A DNA stretch of 64,000 bases from Niabella pedocola (GTDB taxonomy: Bacteria; Bacteroidota; Bacteroidia; Chitinophagales; Chitinophagaceae): positions 1,302,001-1,366,000 of the forward strand of contig NZ_JAJNEC010000005.1 of assembly GCF_021044425.1 (NCBI RefSeq). Reading direction: 5' to 3'. Positions within the stretch are counted from its first letter, which is position 1, and each line of letters begins with the position of its first letter. The notes beneath the pieces are model-generated. The model had not been told where the DNA came from. It saw only the letters and a program-made list of their open reading frames with translations, and did no database searches. Positions 35,218-42,256 of this stretch are shown piece by piece. A program made the translations under genes and the position numbers.

Positions 35218-37497
35218 CTATGCGAGATCAAACCGGTCCAGGTTCATTACTTTATTCCATGCCGCCACAAAATCCTTTACAAATTTTTCTTCGCCACCGG
35301 CGCTTGCATAAACTTCGGCAAGCGCCCTTAGCTCTGCGTTGGAGCCAAACACCAGATCTGCACGGGTTCCGGTCCACTTTACTTCACCCGTAGTGCGGTC
35401 ACTTCCCTCATACAACTCCTGATCCGCGGAAGCTGCTTTCCATGCAGTGCGCATATCCAGCAGGTTTACAAAGAAATCGTTGGTCAGTTGTCCGGGGCGC
35501 TTTGTAAAAACGCCGTGAGCCGATCCATCGAAGTTGGTACCCAGTACCCGCATACCGCCAACCAGCGCCGTAAGCTCCGGCGCGGTAAGCGTCAATAGCT
35601 GTGCACGGTCTACCAGCAGTGCTTCTGTTGATACACCGGATCTGGCTTTCCGGTAATTACGGAAGCCGTCAGCAGCAGGTTCTAAAAAGGCCATCGACTC
35701 CACATCTGTTTGCTCCTGAGACGCATCCATCCGGCCGGGAGCTACGGAAACGTTAACCGTATGCCCCGCATCTTTGGCGGCCTTTTCAATACCTGCAGCA
35801 CCCGCCAGTACGATCAGGTCGGCCAGGGAAACTTTTTTACCACCGGTTTGTCCGGCATTAAATGCCTGTTGAATGCGCTCCAGTACGCCGAGCACTTTTT
35901 GCAATTGCGCCGGGTTATTCACCTGCCAGTACCGCTGAGGCGCCAGGCGGATGCGTGCACCATTTGCGCCACCACGTTTATCACCTCCCCGGAATGTGGC
36001 AGCAGAGGCCCAGGCAGTAGTTACCAGCTCTGCGATACTCAGTCCGGATTCCAGCAGTGTTGCTTTTAATCCTTCCATATCGTTGTCGTCGATCAATACA
36101 TGATCCAGTTCCGGGATCGGGTCCTGCCAAAGCAGCACTTCCGCAGGAACGTCGGGCCCCAGGTACCGGGAACGCGGGCCCATATCGCGATGCGTCAGTT
36201 TAAACCAGGCCCGCGCAAAAGCATCGGCAAAGGCGTCCGGGTTTTCCAGGAACTTCCTGGATATCTTTCCGTAAGCGGGATCAAAACGCAGGGAAAGGTC
36301 CGTCGTAAGCATGGTTGGTTTATGCTTTTTAGCGGTATCAAATGCATCGGGGATCACCGCGTCTGCATCCTTGGCCACCCACTGGTGCGCTCCCGCCGGG
36401 CTTTTGGTCAGCTCCCATTCAAACCCAAAGAGGTTCTCAAAAAAGTGATTGCTCCATTGCGTGGGAGTTTGCGTCCAGGTCACTTCAAGCCCGCTTGTAA
36501 TTGTATCTGCGCCCTTGCCTTTACCAAAGCTATTGCTCCAACCCAGTCCCTGTGCCTCAATGCCTGCAGCCTCCGGTTCTTTTCCTACATGGGTGGCCGG
36601 TGCCGCGCCATGCGTTTTACCAAAACTATGTCCACCCGCAATCAGCGCCACGGTTTCCTCGTCATCCATTGCCATACGTCCGAAGGTATCCCGGATATCT
36701 TTTGCCGCAGCAATCGGATCCGGGTTGCCATCGGGGCCTTCCGGGTTTACATAAATTAATCCCATTTGAACGGCGGCCAATGGTTTTTCCAGGTTGCGGG
36801 AATGGATCTGTCCGTCCGCATCATCATCTGTTACCACCACACCACCACTTTTTTCCACGCCTTCTGAGCCATCGTGCGCATAGCGGATATCTCCTCCTAA
36901 CCAGGTAGTTTCGGAACCCCAGTATACATCCTCATCCGGCTCCCAGACATCTTCCCGTCCACCGGCAAAGCCAAATGTTTTAAAACCCATCGATTCCAGT
37001 GCCACGTTACCGGTAAGCACCAGCAGATCGGCCCAGGATATCTTGTTTCCATATTTTTGTTTGATGGGCCAGAGCAACCGCCGGGCCTTATCGAGGCTTA
37101 CATTATCGGGCCAGCTGTTCAACGGTGCAAAACGCTGTTGCCCCCCGCCGGCACCACCACGTCCGTCTCCTACGCGATACGTTCCGGCACTATGCCAGGC
37201 CATGCGGATAAATAATCCTCCATAGTGCCCGAAATCTGCCGGCCACCAATCCTGCGAATCGGTCATCAGCGTCTGAAGGTCTTTTTTAACGGCCTCCAGA
37301 TCCAGGCTTTTAAACGCTTCTGCATAGTTGAAGTCCTTATCCATCGGGTTCGACTTGGAGGAATGCTGGCGCAGGATATTGAGTCGTAACTGGTTTGGCC
37401 ACCAATCGCGGTTTTTGGTTCCCCCGCCGCCTACATTTTGCTTCAGGGTGCCGTTATGAAACGGGCATTTGCTGATGTCGTTCGATTCCTTTTCCAT
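35218..37497 (-). CDS. katG: Catalase-peroxidase
   Basis: A 759-residue bifunctional haem enzyme that destroys hydrogen peroxide. The distal site MAWHSAGTYR, the Met-Tyr-Trp adduct residues (Trp in MAWHS, Tyr in LIYVNPEG, Met in GRMAMDDEE) and the proximal His in GGHSFGKTHG are present, and the second haem-free domain follows. ATG 37497 (MEKESNDISKCPFHNG) matches the family start; the longer frame to 37557 was rejected. No OxyR or Fur gene is adjacent. A terminator follows. Confidence 0.97.
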   Translation of the reverse strand: MEKESNDISKCPFHNGTLKQNVGGGGTKNRDWWPNQLRLNILRQHSSKSNPMDKDFNYAEAFKSLDLEAVKKDLQTLMTDSQDWWPADFGHYGGLFIRMAWHSAGTYRVGDGRGGAGGGQQRFAPLNSWPDNVSLDKARRLLWPIKQKYGNKISWADLLVLTGNVALESMGFKTFGFAGGREDVWEPDEDVYWGSETTWLGGDIRYAHDGSEGVEKSGGVVVTDDDADGQIHSRNLEKPLAAVQMGLIYVNPEGPDGNPDPIAAAKDIRDTFGRMAMDDEETVALIAGGHSFGKTHGAAPATHVGKEPEAAGIEAQGLGWSNSFGKGKGADTITSGLEVTWTQTPTQWSNHFFENLFGFEWELTKSPAGAHQWVAKDADAVIPDAFDTAKKHKPTMLTTDLSLRFDPAYGKISRKFLENPDAFADAFARAWFKLTHRDMGPRSRYLGPDVPAEVLLWQDPIPELDHVLIDDNDMEGLKATLLESGLSIAELVTTAWASAATFRGGDKRGGANGARIRLAPQRYWQVNNPAQLQKVLGVLERIQQAFNAGQTGGKKVSLADLIVLAGAAGIEKAAKDAGHTVNVSVAPGRMDASQEQTDVESMAFLEPAADGFRNYRKARSGVSTEALLVDRAQLLTLTAPELTALVGGMRVLGTNFDGSAHGVFTKRPGQLTNDFFVNLLDMRTAWKAASADQELYEGSDRTTGEVKWTGTRADLVFGSNAELRALAEVYASAGGEEKFVKDFVAAWNKVMNLDRFDLA

Positions 37498-37641
37498 TTT
37501 ATAATTTTTTTGCTGTTGACGGATTTTTTCTTTGCAGTAGTCTGTCTCTGCAAACATCCCAACAAACTTATGACATTTAAATTATAAATATAATTGATTA
37601 AATTTATCGTTTGATAGGTATAATCTATTGAAAAGCATCCG

Positions 37642-37880
37642 TCAGCTGGGCACCCGCAGGGAATAGTCGTATAATCCATCCTTGAAGGTTCCCAGGTAGT
37701 GTTTATCAGTGGTCCCGTGGTAGAATTCACCGGAAGTATTGGTAAGCCAGGCAGAAGTGCAATCAGTACTTTAAGCGCCTGTAATGTTTTGTCCCTGTAT
37801 CTCGTACGGAGTGGCGAAGGTGGCTATTCCCATAAAAGTAAAGCAACCAGTTGTAAAGATTTAAGGGCCCTATGATTCAT
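37642..37880 (-). pseudogene. Decayed small secreted-protein gene
   Basis: From ATG 37880 a signal-like start (MNHRALKSLQLVALLL) runs to a stop, while a neighbouring frame continues it without a break: GIATFATPYEIQGQNITGA, a TAA at 37771-37773, then STDCTSAWLTNTSGEFYHG and ending YDYSLRVPS at TGA 37642. One frameshift near 37830 and one stop would explain the sequence. The composition is protein-like in this frame only. I do not recognise the family; the case for a pseudogene is moderate. Confidence 0.4.
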
Positions 37881-37954
37881 GACGAATTTGTTTGTGCAAA
37901 AAAAGATAATTGTTTCGACGGCTTTGTATGTGTTTTAAACTCCAATCAATAGAT

Positions 37955-37999
37955 ACTGATGTATAAAAAATAAATACTATTTATTTTTTATACATCAGT
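37955..37999. repeat. Perfect 45-bp AT-rich palindrome (20-bp arms, 5-nt loop)
   Basis: ACTGATGTATAAAAAATAAA (37955-37974) and its exact reverse complement (37980-37999) flank TACTA. It lies 48 bp before the fibronectin-type lipoprotein gene. It could be an operator, a bidirectional terminator (T-rich stem) or the trace of a mobile element end. Confidence 0.7.
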
Positions 38000-38047
38000 T
38001 CCTTTCATTATTTTTAGGAGCAATTAAGCAACCATGAAATATAGCAT

Positions 38048-38794
38048 ATGAAAATAAATATCTTACAAATAATATTATTCCTTGGAGTTGCTAGTTGTGG
38101 TAAAAGCTCCTTAGAGGCAGATAATCAACTGCCCAAAAGCAAAACAACCGCCAGGTCGATAACGATGGTATCTGCCACCTCTAATGCTGATGGAAAGACA
38201 GTTACTGTGACTTGGAGCTCAAGCGGATCCCCAGGTAACTATTGGACAGTAACAGCAAATGGCCCTGGTCAGTCTGTCAAAAAAACTGCTAGCTTACCTT
38301 ATGTACAATTTAATACCAGCTCTAACTCAAGCTATCAGTTTTGTGTTAAAGAAAAAACGCTTTCGGGCATGGAGGTAGGAGATGAGCAATGTGTTAGTAT
38401 AACAACAAACGCACAACCAATCAATAGTCCAACATCAAATTGCAATTTCCCCGTTCCAGATTTAATTTTCAATGATCAAAATATAATAGACAATGCTGTT
38501 GAGTTTACCTGGATTACGCCGCCCGGCTCAAACAATCCCTCAGACCCATTTTATCAGTACAAACAACCTGCTTGGCTTTATATACGTTACAGGATAGCTC
38601 AAAGTACCGACAGCTGGCAACATGTTACGCCAGATTTATATGCCCCTAATTCAACACCAGGATATTACAGAATTACAGGATTAGAAGCAGGTACGAATTA
38701 TGAATTTCAGGTAGCCGCGTTATGCAATCTTAATGATCCTCCGCGTGAAGGTGATTTTCAGAAAACATTTTATTGCATGACTATTGTATTGTAA
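38048..38794 (+). CDS. Lipoprotein with fibronectin type III-like domains
   Basis: A 248-residue product with a lipoprotein signal (MKINILQIILFLGVASC, lipobox VASC) followed by two fibronectin type III-like modules: residues ~40-118 (TMVSATSNADGKTVTVTW ... YQFCVKEKTL) and ~135-245 (AVEFTWITPPG ... YYRITGLEAGTNYEFQVAALC). It is a surface-exposed binding protein of unknown partner. The gene is visibly more A/T-rich than its neighbours and uses codons such as TTA and ATA more often, which suggests recent acquisition. A perfect palindrome is just upstream. Confidence 0.8.
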   Translation: MKINILQIILFLGVASCGKSSLEADNQLPKSKTTARSITMVSATSNADGKTVTVTWSSSGSPGNYWTVTANGPGQSVKKTASLPYVQFNTSSNSSYQFCVKEKTLSGMEVGDEQCVSITTNAQPINSPTSNCNFPVPDLIFNDQNIIDNAVEFTWITPPGSNNPSDPFYQYKQPAWLYIRYRIAQSTDSWQHVTPDLYAPNSTPGYYRITGLEAGTNYEFQVAALCNLNDPPREGDFQKTFYCMTIVL

Positions 38795-38960
38795 TACTTC
38801 TTTTAACTAATCGGGTAAGAAGATAGCCATTATTTGGCGCTCTTTCTCCGATAAGAATATCCGGAATAACGGTTAGCATGAAGAAAACTTTGGTGGAAAA
38901 AGAAGACCGTCCCGATGGGAAATTCTCGCCACCATAGCATCATTCCTCTCGTGAATACGC

Positions 38961-40334
38961 CTACTTCCCAATACAGAATTTTCCAAATATCGTTCCCAGG
39001 ATATCCCGGTCTACTTCTACCTGGCCTGTGATTTCTCCAAGATAATGCAGGGTTCGGCGGATGTCTATAGAAAGCAGGTCACCGGTTAAACCCGCACGCA
39101 TACCGGCCTCAATGGCCTCCAGGCTCTCCATCATTCTGGAAAGGGCATCAAAATGACGGGCATTGGTTACAATCGTGTTTTCTGTGTGGATGGTTTCTCC
39201 CACGGCGCGCTCATACATGAGCTGCTTTAACGCTTCGATACCGGTGTTTTTTTTTGCGCTGATGGAAATCTGCGATTTGCGATTTGAGATTTGAGATTTG
39301 GAACCGGACACCTGGTCCGTCTTATTCAACACATCGATCGTTTTACCGGCAAATGGTTTGAGCCATTCAATCACGGATGTATCCGGGTCGGTTACATCTA
39401 CCAGGTGCAGGATCAGGCTTGCCTTTTCGGCGTTTTTGCGGCTGCGCTCGATGCCAATGCTTTCGATCTGGTCCGCGGTATGTTCCCGGATGCCAGCCGT
39501 ATCAATAAGCCGGAACAACACACCGTTAATATTAAGCGTTTCTTCAATGGTATCCCGGGTGGTGCCTGCAATATCGCTTACAATGGCCCGCTCTTCATTC
39601 AGCAGTGCATTGAGCAGCGTGCTTTTCCCGGCATTGGGTTTTCCAATAATGGCTACACTTACCCCGTTTTTGATCACATTACCCAGCCGGAAAGAATGTA
39701 GGAGATTCGAGATCTGAGATTTGAGGTTGGAGATCAATATGCGGAATTGTTCCCGGTCGGCAAACTCCACATCCTCATCGCTAAAATCCAGTTCCAGTTC
39801 AATGAGTGCTGCAAAGTTGATCAGTTGTTCCCGCAATTTTTCCAGGTCGCCTGAAAACCCGCCGCGCAGTTGCTGCAATGCGGCCTGCTGCTGTGCCTGG
39901 CTATCGGCAGCGATCAGGTCTGCCACAGCCTCCGCTTGCGTTAGATCCAGCTTCCCGTTTAAAAAAGCGCGCTGTGTATACTCACCGGCCTTTGCCAGCC
40001 TTGCACCGGCAGTGATGGCCGCTTCCAGTATCCTTTGCAAGATGTATGAAGATCCATGCCCGCTGATTTCTACCACATCTTCACCCGTGTAACTTTTGGG
40101 ACTTTTGAATAGTGTTACAACCACCTCATCAATCAGACTTCCATCCTCCGGAGCAATGATATGTCCAAAATGCACGGTATGTGATGGCTGTGCTTCCAGT
40201 TTTTTGCCTTTAAAGATCGCATCTGCCACCGGGATGGCGGTTTTACCACTGAGCCGTATCACACCTATGGCACCTATTCCGGGAGGCGTTGCAATCGCCG
40301 CAATTGTATCATCAAAACCAGAAAGCACATTCAT
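38961..40334 (-). CDS. mnmE: tRNA modification GTPase MnmE
   Basis: A 457-residue enzyme that with MnmG makes the cmnm5 modification on tRNA wobble uridine. The N-terminal tetrahydrofolate-binding domain (DDTIAAIATPPGIGAIGVIRLSG), the G domain (G1 GKPNAGKST, G3 DTAGIRE, G4 NKTD) and the C-terminal CIGK motif are all present. Two stretches in the protein, SNLKSQISNL near residue 210 and SKSQISNRKSQIS near residue 348, are encoded by degenerate 7-bp tandem repeats of the type seen between genes, without breaking the frame. A -7 box lies 4 bp before the start codon. Confidence 0.96.
   Translation of the reverse strand: MNVLSGFDDTIAAIATPPGIGAIGVIRLSGKTAIPVADAIFKGKKLEAQPSHTVHFGHIIAPEDGSLIDEVVVTLFKSPKSYTGEDVVEISGHGSSYILQRILEAAITAGARLAKAGEYTQRAFLNGKLDLTQAEAVADLIAADSQAQQQAALQQLRGGFSGDLEKLREQLINFAALIELELDFSDEDVEFADREQFRILISNLKSQISNLLHSFRLGNVIKNGVSVAIIGKPNAGKSTLLNALLNEERAIVSDIAGTTRDTIEETLNINGVLFRLIDTAGIREHTADQIESIGIERSRKNAEKASLILHLVDVTDPDTSVIEWLKPFAGKTIDVLNKTDQVSGSKSQISNRKSQISISAKKNTGIEALKQLMYERAVGETIHTENTIVTNARHFDALSRMMESLEAIEAGMRAGLTGDLLSIDIRRTLHYLGEITGQVEVDRDILGTIFGKFCIGK
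39271..39298 (+). repeat. 7-bp tandem repeat inside mnmE (TGCGATT/TGAGATT x4)
   Basis: Four units, TGCGATT twice then TGAGATT twice, in frame in the mnmE coding sequence (minus strand), encoding part of SQISNRKSQIS. It is the same heptamer class as at 59729-59756 outside genes. Confidence 0.8.
39702..39736 (+). repeat. 7-bp tandem repeat inside mnmE (GAGATTN x5, degenerate)
   Basis: Five units, GAGATTC GAGATCT GAGATTT, then GAGGTTG GAGATCA. On the coding strand they encode LISNLKSQISNL in a helix before the G domain. Confidence 0.78.
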
Positions 40335-40338
40335 TTTT

Positions 40339-40346
40339 CAAAAGTA
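40339..40346 (-). promoter_or_regulatory. -7 box of mnmE
   Basis: On the minus strand TACTTTTG fits the Bacteroidota -7 consensus TAnnTTTG and ends 4 bp before the start codon. No clear -33 TTG was seen. Transcription would begin at or next to the start codon. Confidence 0.5.
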
Positions 40347-40392
40347 CGCAATCGGCCGCAGATGAAAAGAAGCGAAAACCAACCGCATCTGC

Positions 40393-40400
40393 TAACTTTG
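40393..40400 (+). promoter_or_regulatory. -7 box of the NIPSNAP gene
   Basis: TAACTTTG matches TAnnTTTG exactly and ends 19 bp before ATG 40420. Confidence 0.5.
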
Positions 40401-40419
40401 CGCTTTTCAATTTTACGCC

Positions 40420-41205
40420 ATGAGATCTGTGTTTGCTTTTCTGCTGCTCCTGTTTGTGTTAATCGCCGGCCGGCCGGCGGCCCAGGCTTCTAAAACGCCA
40501 CGAGCATATTACCAGCTGCAGGTATTTTATTATACTACGGCACAACAGGAACAACAATTGGACGACTATCTGCAGCAGGCGCTGGTGCCGGCACTGCACC
40601 GGCTGAAGTTGCAACAGATCGGTGTGTTTAAGGCTCTGGAAAATGACACAGCTACAGAGAAAAAAATTTATGTACTGGTTCCCTTCCGTGAGCTGCAGCA
40701 ATGGACACAGCTTGATGCACATCTGCAAAGCGACCGCAGTTACCTGCAGGCGGCGACCGGCTATCATAACAGTGCCAATAAAGCCGGTATCTATAACCGC
40801 ATCGAAACCACTTTTTTAAAATCCTTTTCCATGGCACCGGCATTGCAGGTACCGCAGTTGGAAGGTCCGAAAGAACAACGGATCTATGAATTGCGCAGCT
40901 ATGAAAGCAGTTCTGAAAAACGGTTCCGCAGTAAAGTAAAGATGTTTAACGAGGGGGGCGAAATCGGGATCTTTAAGCGCCTGGGCTTCAACGCCGTCTT
41001 TTACGGCGAAGTACTGGCCGGCAAACGCATGCCCAATCTGATGTATCTTACTACGCATGCCAATATGGAGGCCCGTAGCCAGAACTGGAAAAATTTCGGG
41101 AAGGATAGCACCTGGAAACAACTCAATGCACAGATGGAGTACAAAGAGAACGTATCCCATATTGATGTTACTTTTCTGAAAGCCACTCCTTATTCCGATC
41201 TTTGA
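40420..41205 (+). CDS. Secreted NIPSNAP-family protein
   Basis: A 261-residue protein with a signal peptide (MRSVFAFLLLLFVLIAGRPAAQA) and two ferredoxin-like NIPSNAP modules: YYQLQVFYYTTAQQEQQLDDYLQQALVPALHRL and QRIYELRSYESSSEKRFRSKVKMFNEGGEIGIFKRLGFNAVFYGEVLAGKRMPNLMYLTTHANMEAR. The second is the canonical NIPSNAP core. Function in bacteria is unknown; export is typical in this phylum. It is divergent from mnmE and shares an 86-bp promoter region with it. Confidence 0.88.
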   Translation: MRSVFAFLLLLFVLIAGRPAAQASKTPRAYYQLQVFYYTTAQQEQQLDDYLQQALVPALHRLKLQQIGVFKALENDTATEKKIYVLVPFRELQQWTQLDAHLQSDRSYLQAATGYHNSANKAGIYNRIETTFLKSFSMAPALQVPQLEGPKEQRIYELRSYESSSEKRFRSKVKMFNEGGEIGIFKRLGFNAVFYGEVLAGKRMPNLMYLTTHANMEARSQNWKNFGKDSTWKQLNAQMEYKENVSHIDVTFLKATPYSDL

Positions 41206-41294
41206 CCTGAGCAATGTTTCCGCATACACCGCTGTTTTAGCAGGGTTCCGGAAATACAATTTTAAAATACCAGAACTACTTATTTTCGCCGCAG

Positions 41295-41984
41295 ATGAAA
41301 AAAGAAGATTTAAAGCATATTGATTTTGCTGAAGGAGCTGTGTTGCTGATCGACAAGCCGCTTGAATGGACTTCCTTTGATGCGGTACGGAAAGTGCGCA
41401 ACCTGGTCCGCATCAAAAAAGTGGGACATGCGGGTACACTGGATCCGTTGGCCAGCGGCTTGCTCATTATCTGTACCGGAAAATTCACCAAGCAGATCAA
41501 TGCCTATATGGCAAAGGAAAAGGAATATACCGGTACGTTCACGATCGGGGCCGTAACCCCTACTTATGACCTTGAAAGCGAACCAACGGATTTCAAACCC
41601 TATGATCAGCTTACCATTTTTGATATGGAGGCGGCCACCCATCAATTCACCGGCGATATTTTACAGGTGCCCCCGGCTCATTCCGCTATCAAAAAAGACG
41701 GGAAACGGGTTTACGAGCTGGCAAGAAAGGGTATCGATGTAAAGCTGGATCCCCGCCCGGTAACCATTTCCAGCTTTGAAATAGATGCGACCCGCCTGCC
41801 GGAAATTTCGTTTAAGGTGGTTTGCTCCACGGGTACTTATATCCGGAGCCTGGCCCACGATTTTGGACAGGCACTGGGCTGCGGGGCCTATCTCAGCAGC
41901 TTGCGCCGTACCCGCATCGGGGATTTTTCAGTAGACGACGCGCTTACTATAGAGGCATTTACGGATGGAATGAAGGAAGAGTAG
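41295..41984 (+). CDS. truB: tRNA pseudouridine-55 synthase TruB
   Basis: A 229-residue enzyme forming pseudouridine 55 in the T loop of tRNAs. The catalytic Asp50 lies in GHAGTLDPLASGLL; VLLIDKPLEWTSFD at the start and STGTYIRSLAHDFGQALGCGAYLSSLRRTRIG at the end are conserved. The C-terminal PUA domain is absent, as usual in the short Bacteroidota form. The gene stands alone; it is not linked to rbfA-infB, as it is in many other bacteria. Confidence 0.96.
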   Translation: MKKEDLKHIDFAEGAVLLIDKPLEWTSFDAVRKVRNLVRIKKVGHAGTLDPLASGLLIICTGKFTKQINAYMAKEKEYTGTFTIGAVTPTYDLESEPTDFKPYDQLTIFDMEAATHQFTGDILQVPPAHSAIKKDGKRVYELARKGIDVKLDPRPVTISSFEIDATRLPEISFKVVCSTGTYIRSLAHDFGQALGCGAYLSSLRRTRIGDFSVDDALTIEAFTDGMKEE

Positions 41985-42076
41985 GGTTTCCCCATTTATC
42001 CCTGCTTAATACCCTACATTTATCACACGTCTCCGGATCTGATGCTGGCCACGATACCTAATTCTGAATTCTCCAT

Positions 42077-42221
42077 TCAATGTCGCTTACTTAATACGTT
42101 TTTTTTATTATTGCCGCAGATATGCTGATTGCTCCTGCAGCGCTTTCGCTACGATATTGTTGAGTACTATTAAAGCATGTACCAGATCTGCGCATCTGCG
42201 GCCTTATGAAACGACATTGAA
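42077..42221 (-). repeat. ~140-bp MITE-like intergenic repeat, copy D
   Basis: TTCAATGTCG (42077-42086) and CGACATTGAA (42212-42221) are perfect 10-bp terminal inverted repeats. Read on the minus strand, the inside starts GCCGCAGATGCGCAGATC and ends ATCTGCGGCAATAATAAAAA. It shares this layout with 45425-45559, 59784-59924 and 59949-60090. It lies between convergent truB and tamL. Confidence 0.85.
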
Positions 42222-42256
42222 GCTCAATTCTCGATTCCGCAACTGAAAACTAATGG

